Positions 21,340 to 32,956 are shown, counted from the first letter of the stretch. The stretch is DNA of 64,000 bases from Sepiola atlantica (GCA_963556195.1 OY744532.1:97476665-97540664); one strand, 5' to 3'. Notes: generated from the sequence alone by a model not told the origin. Made by a program: numbers and translations.

Positions 21340-21483
21340 ATTTTTACCTACATACGTTTGCGTTTCGAGTTTTCACCTTTATCAACGCAGGGATGATCAT
21401 CTCGAACAGTCGCACAGTTCGAACCCCTCTCACAAAGTCAACCTAGACTCCGTAACCTAGCGCTGTAACCATTAATCCACGGG
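21340..21483 (-). repeat. tRNA-headed SINE family S2, copy A
   Basis: On the minus strand the head starts near 21483 with GTCCCGTGG, a box A-like TTAATGGTTACAGCG and a box B GGTTCGAAC (about 21422). The body then carries a hammerhead-type motif and ends next to a (TA)n run. Copies B (32700-32862) and C (33120-33260) have the same order. Confidence 0.7.
21347..21391 (-). ncRNA. Hammerhead ribozyme-like motif in SINE S2 copy A
   Basis: Minus strand order: CCTGCG (21391-21386), TTGATAA (21385-21379, in place of CTGATGA), a stem II region ending in CTC, GAA (21366-21364), ACG (21363-21361), loop CAAA, CGT (21356-21354), A (21353, H17), TGTAGG (21352-21347). Stem III ACG/CGT is perfect. Stem I pairs over 4-6 bp. 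C3 and G8 are mutated, but copy C has CTGATGA intact at the same place and copy B has CTGATAA. So the family ancestor fits a canonical type I hammerhead. Confidence 0.6.
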
Positions 21484-21698
21484 ACATTACCAAATTTAAG
21501 AAGGGAATTGAAGTTATATTTATTCGATGGGCGAACGTTGGCGGAATATGCCTTATAGCTACGTGCTAGTCTATTTTTAACTTCCCTGAACAAGGCTCGA
21601 ATTTAATCTTATTAAAGAGGCTTATGATATTAATTTTAAATAAATAATATTAAATTAAGTTTACATACATATGATAGCGTTTTCTTATATATTTTTTG
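21484..21698. other. Unassigned, SINE-proximal flank
   Basis: Contains a TTAAGAAGGGAATTGAAG / CGAACGTTGGCGGAATATGCC stretch that resembles the flank 32862-32945 of SINE S2 copy B. The true repeat may therefore extend through here. Confidence 0.4.
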
Positions 21699-21857
21699 AT
21701 GTTTGTATTACAGAAGATCAGAACAACATTGACATTGGTTTCCAATCCTAACAGCAGGGACTTATAAAAAAAAACCGTTACGTTTATAGGGCCCCTTTGT
21801 TAGGATTTGAAACCAACGGTATTGATGTTGTTCTGAGCCGCTGTAATACAGACATTA
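21699..21857. repeat. Foldback (hairpin) element
   Basis: Arms GTATTACAG...CAGAACAACAT...ATTGGTTTCCAATCCTAACA and its reverse complement face each other across a short A-rich centre, about 70 bp per arm with scattered mismatches. No coding. MITE-like or a long RNA hairpin. Confidence 0.8.
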
Positions 21858-21924
21858 ATAATTATTTATCTTTTATTTTAATTTTTTGAATAATTAAATA
21901 CTCTGCTATTGTTCTCTCCCAGTA

Positions 21925-21928
<4 letters not shown>

Positions 21929-21986
<58 letters not shown>
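21929..21986. repeat. (TA)n microsatellite
   Basis: Uninterrupted TA run. Confidence 0.95.
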
Positions 21987-21991
<5 letters not shown>

Positions 21992-22241
21992 TATATTGAG
22001 TATAGATAGGATACTTATGTAACAGTTAGCTCATCGATTATTGGATAAGTGAAACAGCTTAATTCTGTAAGATGCCTCGACCAGTTAGGCCTGGCATAGT
22101 TTCTCATAAATATAAGTCACGGAGCCAAAATTTATTAAGGGTTACATATCATATAAGCGTAAAAAGAAACACATTTTAGTCCTTACGTTTGTTAATTCTC
22201 CTTGTATATCTAGAAATATCTTTCTCTTGCAGGCTGTTTTA

Positions 22242-22295
22242 AAATTGAAGATTCGAAAAACATAAAAGGAATTTTGATCACTTACTTTATTTGAT
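22242..22295. repeat. 54-bp direct repeat, copy 1
   Basis: Matches 22500-22553 with one or two substitutions. Shared blocks are AATTGAAGATTCGAAAAACAT and AAGGAATTTTGATCACTTAC. The start-to-start spacing is 258 bp. Confidence 0.9.
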
Positions 22296-22499
22296 GTTGC
22301 AATATCGACTATTCGTTACTCATGCTCTTTTATTTTATGTACCATAGATTAACGGAGCGCACCACCAAGTTTTAGTAAACATCTAGCCGTCGTCGTTACC
22401 TAGTAACGCAATCTGCTTTTACGTATTTTTCAGCCTATAGTATGTATTCAAATTGTTTGTTTCATACATTCCAACACACATCGACTTTATTTTATTTGC

Positions 22500-22553
22500 A
22501 AATTGAAGATTCGAAAAACATGAAAGGAATTTTGATCACTTACTTTATTTGAT
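22500..22553. repeat. 54-bp direct repeat, copy 2
   Basis: See 22242-22295. The separation could reflect a duplication of about 258 bp with a diverged middle. Confidence 0.9.
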
Positions 22554-24019
22554 ATTTGCAAATCCCGACAACTGACAATGGTGCCACAATATCTTTGAAT
22601 TCCAAACTTTATCTAGATTCTGGTCCGAGTACTTTTCGTAACAATCAGTATAATCAGTATCTACTGGACCCTCCCGAGGAAATCGCGTTACGCTTGACTT
22701 AACTGATTTCGCTAGGTATACATATTATATACGAATATGAAGAACCGACAAACTCTATTATTTTAAAATTGTTTGAGTAAGCATTATTTTAACCCACAGC
22801 TTATGCATTAAACATATATTCTAAACATATCAATCATCAGAACAAAATGATATTACCAAAGGTATAGTAAACACATGTATTACAGTTGATAATTATGAAA
22901 GATAATCAATGTACATTATACACAACAATAGAACATATCTAGTTTTTACTCTAACTTTAAGATATGAGCACTGCTGACAACTGGAACTTTGGCTCTTCAT
23001 TTTGTGGGAGCCTCACGGGTGAGGTGTGACAGTGGTGGTGTAGTTTATACTTATTTGTTCCACAATCAAGGGGAAGCACTTAGTGGTGCTCAGACCGCGT
23101 ACACCACCAGAATCGTAATCCTACAATAGGTTTTAATTTTTTAAATAAATATTTCTAGTGTTGATGTTGAGGATAACGAAACCGCTTTTGACAGTCTCGA
23201 AGTAATCGCCACCAAGAAAACGAGGTTTATTATGATGAATATAGCTTAGTCAATCTCAAACAATGTTTTCATTTCAAATATGTTTTTTTATACACACTTT
23301 ACACTCTAAAGGGAATTATAAAGGATGAAAAACAAAGATGCATCACAAATCTATAAGATGAGCACGTACCAACAAGACAAGTGTTTAGTTTTTAATCGGT
23401 AATACTCCACTATTAATTTGAGCTGTCAGCGATGTGAAATCTAGAACTGTCTTCATTTTTCATTTTCTTTATCATGTATTTCTGTTTTCTCCACGTATGA
23501 GACAAATTGCTGTCAGTGTTTGACAACAGATGATGACACTTAGAAATCTGATCGCTATACTTCGGATGAAAATAAAAATAAAACGAAACATCAAGTAAAG
23601 GGACGTATTCAATAATGAGAATACGGGAGAGCTAGGATGCTTGATGTATCAAATAAGTCATTGAATTTAAATTACAACTGACGCATGCGTAGTTACGGCT
23701 TCCCAGTCCGTTGCCGTATTTATTTTCCCATGCCTCCATATTGTATTTTCAATTACAACAAACACTTGAGTTTTGCGAAAGAGACGGGAAAGCGGACACA
23801 AAAAGAGATGGAAGCGATGAACTAAGAACATCACAGCAGAGAAATATATAATTATTTACACAAAAGGAAAATAAACACTATTAATACAATAACATTCAGC
23901 CGTGCTAACAATTAAGTTAATGGAATTTTAAGTGGGTAATTTGTTATAGACACGATCTCTTGTAACTTAAAGAGTAGTTCTTTATTAGCAATCATACCTT
24001 AGTAGAATAAAGGAAGACT
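22554..24019. other. Unassigned AT-rich sequence
   Basis: No gene, RNA or repeat recognised. Confidence 0.4.
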
Positions 24020-24092
24020 TATATATATATATATAAATATCTATGTATATATATATATATATATATGCATATGTATATATGTATATATAGTA
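24020..24092. repeat. Interrupted (TA)n microsatellite
   Basis: TA runs with AAT, GT and GCA interruptions. Confidence 0.9.
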
Positions 24093-24219
24093 GTATCAAA
24101 ATAAATACAGATGCATCGAAGTAAAAGTCATTCCTAAATCTATCTCTAAACCATTACTACCCAGCCACCACATTTTTTCATCGAACACATGGATAACTAT
24201 TCATCATCATCATAACCCC

Positions 24220-24220
<1 letters not shown>

Positions 24221-24270
<50 letters not shown>
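24221..24270. repeat. (CAT)n microsatellite
   Basis: About 16 perfect CAT units. Confidence 0.95.
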
Positions 24271-24299
24271 AATTAACAACACGCCACTGCTGTCTCACT

Positions 24300-26690
24300 T
24301 GAGGCTGGCATGCTCCTAAAAGAACTCAGGCAATACGAACTTTGCATCAGCAACACTTTAAAAACATTGAACAAATTTAATAACAACACCTTACTACACT
24401 CAAACATAAGTTTCAGAATATTCTCACCTACAGTTATTGTGAGCACCTTGACGACCCAACATGGTCCAACACCACATCAATATCACTTTATCCACGATAG
24501 AGTTAGAAGTTTTCAGCTTTGTTCTAAAATTCGCTACATGTATCCTAAACAATCACACAATCAAAAGCATTCACTGCAACTACAATAGCACAGACCACCT
24601 ACCTAACAAAATGTGTTTTATAAGTCTCATACTCGCTGCTTCTACGACACTTCAAGAAAAAAAACTATTCCTTAATGATACATGGCCGCCTTGCATAATC
24701 TAGCCGTCATCTCCTCCGCGGACAAGACAGGAGGTGTCGTGACTCTAAAAAAAGAACTGACTATCATGATAAAATAATAGACATACTGGATGATGACTAT
24801 ATACGAACATACGGATCTCAGCACTATCGACATAAATAATGAGCCACTCAACAATTTTATCTAAAATATCACCAATGCATGCAAAGCAAATTCCTCACCA
24901 CGTCACTATTCCATCACTCTACGCTTTCTCTAAAACTCATAAACATGATATGCCCCTACGTCCCATTATATCCAGTATCTTAAAGAAATTACAAGACATT
25001 AATTTACAAACCACTCAATGAACAGCCTTGATATCACTTCACCACACACACATACCCTTAAATAAATGCTTAAACCTACTCACTAAACACGTGAACAAAA
25101 ACATTTTTCTTGCTCTTTCATCATTAATTGTATCATATATACTATCAGAAACATCACTTCCCTCATTTTAAAAAAATACAAAAACACATACTACATTCAA
25201 AAGTACGGACTAGACATGATTGAGTTTTAGCTTGCCTTTTCTTTAATTACTCGAAATAGGTCCTTTTTTACCGCATCTATAAAAAATGCCACTTATTTCA
25301 GACATTCTATTTTTTTCTCTAATAGCTATACCACACGCAACAAAATTGTATTTTCTATCAATTTTACTTTCAACACATAATAAAACAACGCTTTAGCTTT
25401 CCCTGACATTCTCATCCACAGAAATAATAATACTCTATCCTATCAAGTTTTCCGAAAACCAAATTACAAAAATGAGTGCATACATTATTACTTACAACAC
25501 AATCACTACATAAACATAGTATGATTATAGTTTTTTTTCTCTTAAAGCTTTACGTATGTGTTGCCCAGTATATCTTACTAAGGTAGACAACACAATTGAA
25601 TCCTCGCTTAATACATTGAAATACACTACATATGTTATCCTCTCCGCCAAGAAATAGGCTATCCAAATACACTTCAATAAGAAAACTAAATCTCCCAGCA
25701 CTATATCGCCCACATAAATACCCATCTTTCTTCCTACCAACTCACACAACAAACATATTTTCTTTACCCTTAACCAACATGGCTTTAGAACCATCTTATC
25801 GACCACACTACCTATAAAAACAGTTTAAAAAGACATAACAACAAAGAACATACAGGGTGATTCATAAGTTGCTAAGCGATTTAAAATGATTACCATATAA
25901 AGCACAAACATATTATGAACTTTTAATGATTATTATCTTACTCTCTAATTACTGCTATTTGTTATTTTAAATGTGTTCGTTTATATATTTCTTTCTATAT
26001 ATATATATTTATTTTTTGTTTGTGTAAATCATCATATGTGCTTTTTTTCAAGCAGTATGTCATTTACAATTGAAGAGCGAATTTTTATTGTTATTCATAT
26101 GGCCAAATTTGATGAATCTCCAACACTTGTTGAAAGGCAATGACGACCTCCAATCAAAAATCACTGCCGAGTTTGTTAAAATTAATCAATCAAATATGTT
26201 ACAAAGAGTCGTAAATTCCTTGCAAAAAAGAATGAAGCTATGCATGCAGAACGAAGGTGGAAATTTTGAAAATTGGCTGTAATTCTAAACTCCCATAAAT
26301 TAATTTGTTAAAAAAACTTTCTGTTTTGTATTACCGTATTTTTTAACTTTAGAATTTCAAAAATAAATAGCTAAGTGACTTATGAATCACCCTGTATATT
26401 CCCCACAGTCGCCAAAATATACACCATACATCTATTTAGGCACGACACAGCGTATTTACAAAAGGATATGTGAACGTAACTGTAAAATCAACATATTAAA
26501 TGCATTTGTCACCCATATATAATTTTCTTATCATTATCACATTGACATACCTCAGCAAGCACAATAAAATACACCCACGATTTTTAATTGCGTCGCCTAA
26601 TCGAATCCAGTTTGATTTTACGACGCAGCAATCACATCGTACAAATACCGGGTTACTAAAACCTTTCAAACACCATAGCTAAAATCATTA
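24300..26690 (+). mobile_element. Penelope-like element A, decayed, + strand
   Basis: Fragments typical of PLE proteins appear in order. At 24721-24747 DKTGGVVTL corresponds to the DKGGGVVVL motif of the N-terminal PLE region. At 24919-24978 a YAFSKTHKHDMPLRPIISSI stretch corresponds to the RT motif YGLPKxHKxxxPLRPIxSS. At 25390-25500 ALAFPDILIHRN and SYQVFRKPNYKNE correspond to LPFLDVLIxR and VYRKPTxTNxY after the catalytic box. After a transposon insert (25853-26394), PYIYLGTTQRIYKRI at about 26425-26475 fits the linker before the endonuclease. The catalytic YxDD box itself was not readable. Stops and frameshifts throughout. Confidence 0.85.
25853..26394 (+). mobile_element. Mariner/IS630-type internal-deletion derivative
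   Basis: Terminal inverted repeats begin CAGGGTGATTCATAAGT at both ends (17 bp identical, then similar over about 13 more) and are flanked by TA dinucleotides (25851-25852 and 26395-26396), the target duplication of this superfamily. Inside, MSFTIEERIFIVIHM near 26059 resembles the start of a transposase helix-turn-helix, and a frame ending in NEGGNFENWL then a stop at about 26281 resembles the usual transposase C-terminus (GGHFE-L). The DDE catalytic core between them is missing, so it is non-autonomous. Confidence 0.85.
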
Positions 26691-26884
26691 TTTTTCAACA
26701 CAACTTAAGAAAATACGACAGTGAATAATCTAAATTCTGTAAAATCTCCTCCTCCTCCTCCTCCTAAAGTCTTTTTTCTTTTTTTCTTCTTCTTCTCATT
26801 TTTATAATTTCTATCTTTATTTATTTTAATTTATTAATTTTTAATTATTTTATTTATTTCAAACTTTCATTTCAAATATACGTC
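26691..26884. other. Pyrimidine-rich and AT-rich tail sequence
   Basis: Contains (CCT)n at 26746-26764 and (CTT)n-like sequence; no gene. Confidence 0.6.

Positions 26885-26950
<66 letters not shown>
26885..26950. repeat. (TA)n microsatellite
   Basis: Uninterrupted TA run. Confidence 0.95.
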
Positions 26951-26953
<3 letters not shown>

Positions 26954-27719
26954 CAAAAATAGCCATTATGTTGGCGATTAATCCCATATTAACACTATCC
27001 TTCATAATATTTTCATAAGTACTCACACTAAGGAACGAATGGTAATTTATTATCCGAAATATTACCACACTTGTAAATATACAACCCTCATTTGTATAAT
27101 TGTTACATGAAAGCACATTGAAGTATATTAATATCCACCGTAATCGATTCTATTAAATGATAATTGTGATTTAAAGATAAGACATCTAATTTTGAACTTA
27201 TATATATTTTTAGATTTAAGATGAACTTTTTAATCTTTAATTTTTAACGGCCCCAATTTTTGAAATGTTAAATTTCTTTTCTTCGTCTTCTCTTTCTTTA
27301 TCTCTCCATTTCATTCTCTCCAAATATGATCTGAGGTTAAGATCAGATTCTAACTCAGCAAAAACAATTTCTAATGTACATCACTAATCGGGTAAAGATC
27401 GAGATAACATGAAAGAAAAAACTTGAGACGTTCCGCTTTTTTTGTGCCTCCAGGTAGAGTTAAGGAGTATAATGCATCTCTAAGTGTAACCAGAGAATAA
27501 TGACATTCTACTTGCAACACATTGTCAAAAGCAAACCTTTCGCGTTTTACATTTCTTTATTTCTGCTTTAAACACTTTCTTGGCTTCTCTTTTTCTGTCC
27601 GCCTCTCTTTCTTTTTCGCTCTCTTTTCTTCTATTATGTATTTTTTTCTCTTATGTTCTTTCTTTCGTTCTGGGGGTTAGTTCTTCGTTTGTTTTTAAAC
27701 GTTGTTTTTATTTATTTTG
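26951..27719. other. Unassigned; possible 3' remainder of PLE B
   Basis: On the minus strand the sequence beyond the RT of PLE B is Lys/Arg/Glu-rich when translated and does not match the RT C-terminus or endonuclease. Nothing else recognised. Confidence 0.35.
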
Positions 27720-27815
27720 TGTGTGAGTGAGTACTGAGGGGGTTTCTAGGGATTGTTTGAGTTTTGTTATATTGTCTATGGATTCGGTTGCGATGTGGAT
27801 GTCGTCGACGTATCT

Positions 27816-27897
<82 letters not shown>

Positions 27898-29110
27898 GAG
27901 AGGTCTTTATAAAGTTCGAGGAAATTTTATTTTTGATGTGTGACATGTATTTTTCGGTGAACGTGGGACCGAGGGGTCATCCCATAGAAACGCCGTCAAT
28001 TTGGACGTATAGTTTACCGGAGGGGTCAGTTAATGGGACTTGTGTGGTGCACTGTTTGAGAGGTCTTTTCGTGAGGTTTGAGTTTTATTGCTGGGGGTGG
28101 TATAGTATAATTCTTATAAACTTTGTTAAGGATGATTGTTATAGTGTCGTGTATCAGTACGTTTGTGAATAGATTTCCGACGTCTAGGGAAGTTGTTATG
28201 TATTTTTTTTGGGGGGGGGGTGCTTTTAGTAAGCGTACAAATTCAGTTGTGGAGTTTATACTATATTTGTTCGGTATGTATAGTTGGATAATGCTGTTGA
28301 TAATGTTTGCGATGTGGTATACGCGTGTGGCGATTTGGGAGATTATGGATAGAAAGGTGTCCCGTTTTTGTGTATTTTTATTTTACTATAGATATAGTCA
28401 GGTTTGTAGACGCCTATAATTTTACTGAGTTTGATTGTTCCTATTTCAGAATTGTTCGCCGTTATTATGTGATAGATTTGTTTATTTAATCGGTCGGGTA
28501 TTTATTCTTTATTCAAATTGTTTTAATTCTGTTTCCTTTGATAAGATGATGTTTTTTTAGTGTTATAATCTGTTTAATTTAAGATAGTGTATATGCTTGA
28601 TTTGTCGCAGCTCCTTTTAGTTCTGGAGTTAGGATAGAAGTACGTTGTCGGTGATTGTATCTGTTTTTAATGACTTCAGCTTTAAGGAGATCATTGAGGT
28701 TTAAATTTATGTTGATCCTGTGTTTTTTTAAGTCTTGAATGTGTCATTAAAGAATGTCTATGTTGCTTTGTTTAATGTTTTCATCGTATTTCCAAACGAA
28801 TTGACAGTTACGTACTTAGTTGAGAAATTGTTTTTGATGTTCAAGAGATTGAAGTATTTTTCGCTGTTTTTGTTTTTTTTCATATTTTATTTTATTTTTA
28901 ATTTAGTTTTAGTTTTTGTTTGAGTTGTTCTGGATGAAGGGTGTCGGAGATTTTACTTTGTATGGTGTGTAGAAGGGTTTCGATTGTTGTGTAGTTACTT
29001 TCAGTTTCTGTAGTTTTTTTTCATGTCGTCTTTAGATGATGTTATTTGCCTTCGTATAAGACTTTTTCTGAAGTCGTTCGTGAGTTTTTTCCCGTCTAAT
29101 GTCTTAGTTT
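27720..29110 (-). mobile_element. Penelope-like element B reverse transcriptase fragment, - strand
   Basis: The minus strand translates to LYVQIDGVSMG followed by PLGPTF at 27963-28022, the RT motif GVSMGSPLGPxxA of PLEs, with a stop replacing one residue. It then reads YTRYVDDIHI with the catalytic YVDD at 27801-27812, followed by IDNITKLKQSLE. Upstream (to 29110) is a Lys-rich N-terminal region with stops. Between the two RT motifs lies a TA/GA microsatellite. The + strand frames at 27727-28489 are shadows. No endonuclease seen, so it is 3'-truncated or unrecognisable. Confidence 0.85.
27818..27898. repeat. (TA)n(GA)n microsatellite inside PLE B
   Basis: The run lies between codons for the GVSMG and YVDD motifs, where RTs have a short linker. 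It has expanded within the dead gene. Confidence 0.95.
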
Positions 29111-29608
29111 ATATAGGAACTGGCCATCCGTGAAAGTACATGCGACCTGAATGAGTCGTCTTAAGGCAAATTTTAAAAATATCATCAATGTATCATAGGT
29201 TTATTAAAAATATTTTGTAAACATTTTAAGATGACATACCCACCTCATACCGAATCTGTCTGATACCTTCTAAAATGTAAGTAAATTTTGATATTCTAAT
29301 ACTCTGCTAATGTGAGATTGAAAACGCAAAGTAAAAAACTATTTTCAGCATTTACTAATAAAGTACTAGTTTGTGTTACTAATAAAGTACTAGTTTGTGT
29401 TTCTAAACACGTTTTATTTATTTTTAACGATCAACTTGATGCTTTGCAAAACATACCATGTGAAATTTATTCGTATTCGCTGAGTAGGGTAAGAGTTAGT
29501 GTTCGGGTTGTGGGTTTTATACAAACTTAGTTCAAAATATTGTCTGTTTAACCATATTTATGAGATGACGTGTTGCGTGCTCAATCTGTTGTAGTTAACT
29601 TTCACTTA
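29111..29608. other. Unassigned; contains a 24-bp tandem duplication
   Basis: ACTAATAAAGTACTAGTTTG plus GTGT is duplicated at about 29351-29402. The plus-strand frame 29312-29530 has no recognisable domain. Confidence 0.5.
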
Positions 29609-29629
29609 CTCTCTCTCTCTCTCTCCTTC

Positions 29630-29690
<61 letters not shown>
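29609..29690. repeat. (CT)n(TA)n microsatellite
   Basis: CT run followed by a long TA run with one break. Confidence 0.95.
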
Positions 29691-29697
<7 letters not shown>

Positions 29698-29774
29698 TCT
29701 ATGAATGTATATGCAGTGTAAGCTACACCCGGTATAACAAAATAACTAGTTTAGATCGTTGTAAAATCGAAGGA

Positions 29775-29835
29775 ACACGGACACCAGAAGAGGTTACACC
29801 GATCGACACATTGTTGGAATAACCAACACAAGCCA
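29775..29835 (+). repeat. Possible third, decayed R1/hammerhead-like copy
   Basis: ACACCAGAAGAGGTTACACCG...GACACATTGTTGGAATAA aligns by eye with the hammerhead part of R1 (ACACCTGAAGAGG...GAAACGTTGTGAAAATAA). Core bases are altered (CAGAAGA, GACAC), so it is inactive. Short similarity; low certainty. Confidence 0.35.
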
Positions 29836-30168
29836 ACCATACTAAAACTGCTAAAAATTAAAACAACTGTCTATTTTAAAAAAAATAATTTATTGTGTTG
29901 AGATTGTCCTCGCTGCTACCTGCTTCTTATTTCTAATCGCCTCCGAAATCTAGTAGGGGGTTATTTGTTTCTGTTTCTTACAGCCTCTTTATTAAAGACG
30001 CGATGTTATTATTTTCTCTATCGTTATTCTAATGTAAAATGATCCCCTGTGATCAAATCTCTGATAACTTCTCGTAAGACATGCACAGCAAAAACGCGCT
30101 ACAACGGAATGACTTTTATTTTCTTCCATCAATTTGCCTTGCGTCAGGCAGAATGTCCATACACACAG
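29836..30168. other. Unassigned sequence
   Basis: Nothing recognised. Confidence 0.4.
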
Positions 30169-30505
30169 ATGTTTTTTTTCTTTTTCTTTTTCTAACTAAA
30201 AATATTACTATTCATGGGGAAGGGTAACAAAATTTTTTTTTTTTTTGGGTGGGGTGAGTAAAATTTTTTTTTTTTTCTTTTTCTAACTAAAAATATTACT
30301 ATTCATGGGGAAGGGTAACAAACATTTTTTTTTGTGGGTGGGGGGGTAACATTTTTTTTTTTTTTCTAACTGACAATATTACTATTCATGGGGAAGGGTA
30401 ACAAATTTTTTTTTTCTTTTTCTAACTAAAAATATTACTATTCATGGGGAAGGGTAACAACAAATTTTTTTGGGGGGGTGGGGGAGTAAAAAAAAAAATT
30501 ATTTT
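30169..30505. repeat. T-rich imperfect tandem repeat R4, locus 2
   Basis: Four units with TTTTTCTAACT(A/G)A(A/C)AATATTACT, ATTCATGGGGAAGGGTAACA and a G-rich tract. Same unit family as 8935-9275, but the copies here are more alike. Confidence 0.8.
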
Positions 30506-31039
30506 TCTTTTTCCTGTCTGTGAAACATAAACGCTGGACTGCCTTCCTTCACCCTACAACAGAGTCGTCTTAAAATCCAATGCCAAGAAGTACTTGTCAC
30601 TAACCTTCCGATATGTAATAACACTCAGTTGATTTCATTGATCGATTCGGGCTGAAAATCGTTCTATCCATATCATCCATTATGCTCGAGATGCTCATGG
30701 CCTTGATAGGTGATGAGACCCCCAAACAGCAATCTAACTAATTACGTAATAACTATTCATTATGCCGAATAGAAGATCACTCCAACCACATGTGATCTTC
30801 GTAAATCAATAAAGTAATTTTAGATTTAAGGTCACATTTTGTTATCTCAAATTACTAAGTTATTCGAACATAAACTATGGACACCATGTTTATTTAATAA
30901 GCAATATCTTACCTTACGTATCTTGCGCTCTAGAATATGCTTACTAATAGAATCAATATCTACCTTTACGAATTAAGTTAACCCCGTTCTGAACGCTGGC
31001 TGTTGTTAAATCATTTAAGGCTGGAAATCTATTGGAATA
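30506..31039. other. Unassigned sequence
   Basis: Nothing recognised. Confidence 0.4.
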
Positions 31040-31132
31040 TATACGACATTAGATCACTGAAGTTAAGCGACGTTGAGCCTGGTTACTATTACATAGGTGG
31101 CCATTTGGGAATTAAAAGCACTGTATGTTGGA
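31040..31132 (+). pseudogene. 5S rRNA pseudogene, 5'-truncated
   Basis: AGATCACTGAAGTTAAGCGA, then a CGTTGAGCCTGGTTA block, GGTGGCCATTTGGGAATTA and GCACTGTATG follow the 3' three-quarters of animal 5S rRNA. The first 30 or so bases are not recognisable. It shares GCGACGTYGAGCCTGG and CCATTTGGGA with the copy at 1921-2036 in opposite orientation, suggesting one family of related pseudogenes. Confidence 0.75.
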
Positions 31133-31641
31133 GAATAGTAAAACTTTCCTACAAAAAATAACTTAAAAAAACGGATGTCCTTATCTCCCTTGACCGTGGT
31201 CTTCTGCGAATTTAATATTCCTTAGAAATCTCCTCCTTCAGACAAGGATCAAACCTACAGTTAATAGCGCACCAGGTATCTACAAGAATGAATGTCTTAT
31301 GGGCTTTTGAAAGCAATATCCTGTTTAATAGACAGTATACAAAACAAATGTCTGCCCCTCTCTATCTCGCTCTCTCCTTCTGAATCCTAGGACGGACACG
31401 TGCTAGCAATGTCTACAGGGGAGAGACCATACGTCATTTTATACAAGAAATCAGCTTAAAGACTTCCATCTAGTGCATCACCAACCTCTCTAGAATTAAA
31501 AAAATAACTAAACTAACTGAGGATTTAAAACAACCGTTCAAAGTTTGTTTTTATTAAATAGAGATATGAGTTCTGCTGGTTAGTTAATGTGAGACTGATG
31601 TTTAAATCCTGGATTATACTTCTCTAGCCCACGTCTAACAA
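31133..31641. other. Unassigned sequence
   Basis: Nothing recognised. A faint box B-like GTTTAAATCCTGG lies near 31600 without a clear box A. Confidence 0.4.
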
Positions 31642-31936
31642 ACGCATGAAATATCACAAATGTACGGGCATATGAGACCACATGAAATGCTTACGTATAC
31701 GCATGAAATATCACAAATGTACGGGCATATGAGACCACATGAAATGTATACGTATACGCATGAAATATCACAAATGTACGGGCATATGAGACCACATGAA
31801 ATGCTTACGTATACGCATGAAATATCACAGATGTACGGGCATATGAGACCACATGAAATGCTTACGTATACGCATGAAATATCACAAATGTACGGGCATA
31901 TAAGACCACATGAAATGCTTACGTATACGCATGAAA
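31642..31936. repeat. 57-bp minisatellite, about 5 copies
   Basis: Units contain CATGAAATATCACA(A/G)ATG, TACGGGCATAT and ACGTATACG. 57 is a multiple of three, so a + strand frame (31660-31947) stays open as a 19-residue repeat (MYGHMRPHEMLTYTHEISQ). Copies differ at only a few bases, so the open frame need not reflect selection. Confidence 0.95.
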
Positions 31937-32599
31937 TAAATTATTAAAAAATCGTATTTCAATAATAAGAAAGGAAGCACGTAATTAGCTGACTATATTA
32001 TGTGAGCAATTATATACACGGAACACTTCTCGAAAACTTCTGGATATAGCCAATGTACAACTTAAGCTGATTTGATTCTTTTATATTTCTCATCAGAGAA
32101 AATGTGTAAATAACAAGCATCTCATTATAATTCCATTTCTATTCTCGCCGTAATCGATAATATAATAAGACGCGTTGACAAATGACGTTTTCAGCTTGTC
32201 ATACAGAGGACGGAAGATGGCAGAGAGGATCGAAATAAAGAGATTCATAAAACCTGTTTTTTGAAACAAAGCCAATGTATTTTATTTTATGTTGTCACTT
32301 CTCTTCCCGTCTTTGTATTTGTTAAACGTATCTCGAAGTGAACGAACGCTTCGTATAAATAGAGTCTTCCTTCATTGTTCCGAAGTTGAACAAAAAAGCA
32401 AAATTGGTTTTCTAGTCATGCGCAAACGATACTCTGATGCCATCATTTACGCGTTGTTTTCTGTATTTATTTTCTTAATCTTATTTTATTTCCTAGTTTC
32501 TAATTCGGTTTTAAAGTGTTTCCTCTCGATAAAACGTGTCGAGTATTTACAAGATATAACAATTCACTTCACTCTAAATAAAATGTAAACAATTTCTTC

Positions 32600-32603
<4 letters not shown>
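31937..32603. other. Unassigned; one open frame with a hydrophobic stretch
   Basis: The + strand frame 32289-32588 (99 aa) has a hydrophobic stretch (IIYALFSVFIFLILFYFLV) that would pass as a membrane segment. There is no homology I recognise, no splice or promoter support, and AT-rich sequence easily yields such frames. Not called a gene. Confidence 0.35.
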
Positions 32604-32664
<61 letters not shown>

Positions 32665-32678
32665 CATGTATATATGTA
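32604..32678. repeat. (TA)n microsatellite, tail side of SINE S2 copy B
   Basis: TA run with a few CA/GT interruptions at its right end. Confidence 0.95.
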
Positions 32679-32699
32679 TATAATATTGATAAAGACATT

Positions 32700-32862
32700 T
32701 TAAATAAGTTATACATGCAAACGCTGAAGTGTCAACTTATCGCTCTTATCAGTGCAGGAAAGTAACAATTTCAGACCGACGGGAGGCGCGAACCCGGTTC
32801 ACAGTCAGCCTAGAATCTTCAACCTGTCGCCATATCCACTAGGTCACCGGGACATATCACAT
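32700..32862 (-). repeat. tRNA-headed SINE family S2, copy B
   Basis: Minus strand: GTCCCGGTGACCTAGTGGAT (head, box A, from about 32852), box B-like GGGTTCGCGCC (about 32780), then the hammerhead-like body: CCTGCA (32758-32753) and CTGATAA (32752-32746) with a GAG stem II start. The GAA/stem III part is degenerate (about 32712-32730). Confidence 0.7.
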
Positions 32863-32954
32863 GATTAAGGGAAATTAATAATTATATGTTCCTAGAAGCG
32901 GCACAGATAGAAGACTAGTCGAGGGAGTTTTCGGCGGACGTATTTGGAACTTTG

Positions 32955-32956
<2 letters not shown>

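Noticed and set aside
22242..22553. Possible degenerate satellite unit because the two 54-bp repeats are 258 bp apart
   Set aside because: The sequence has none of the landmarks of the 258-bp satellite; the equal spacing appears coincidental.
27727..28489. Plus-strand open frames of 60-139 aa
   Set aside because: They are antisense shadows of the PLE B reverse transcriptase on the minus strand, which shows GVSMG and YVDD motifs.
31642..31936. CRISPR-like array
   Set aside because: Units are contiguous identical repeats without distinct spacers, and the genome is eukaryotic.
32289..32588. 99-aa frame with a predicted membrane segment
   Set aside because: No homology, no repeat or splice support, and AT-rich DNA commonly yields such hydrophobic frames.
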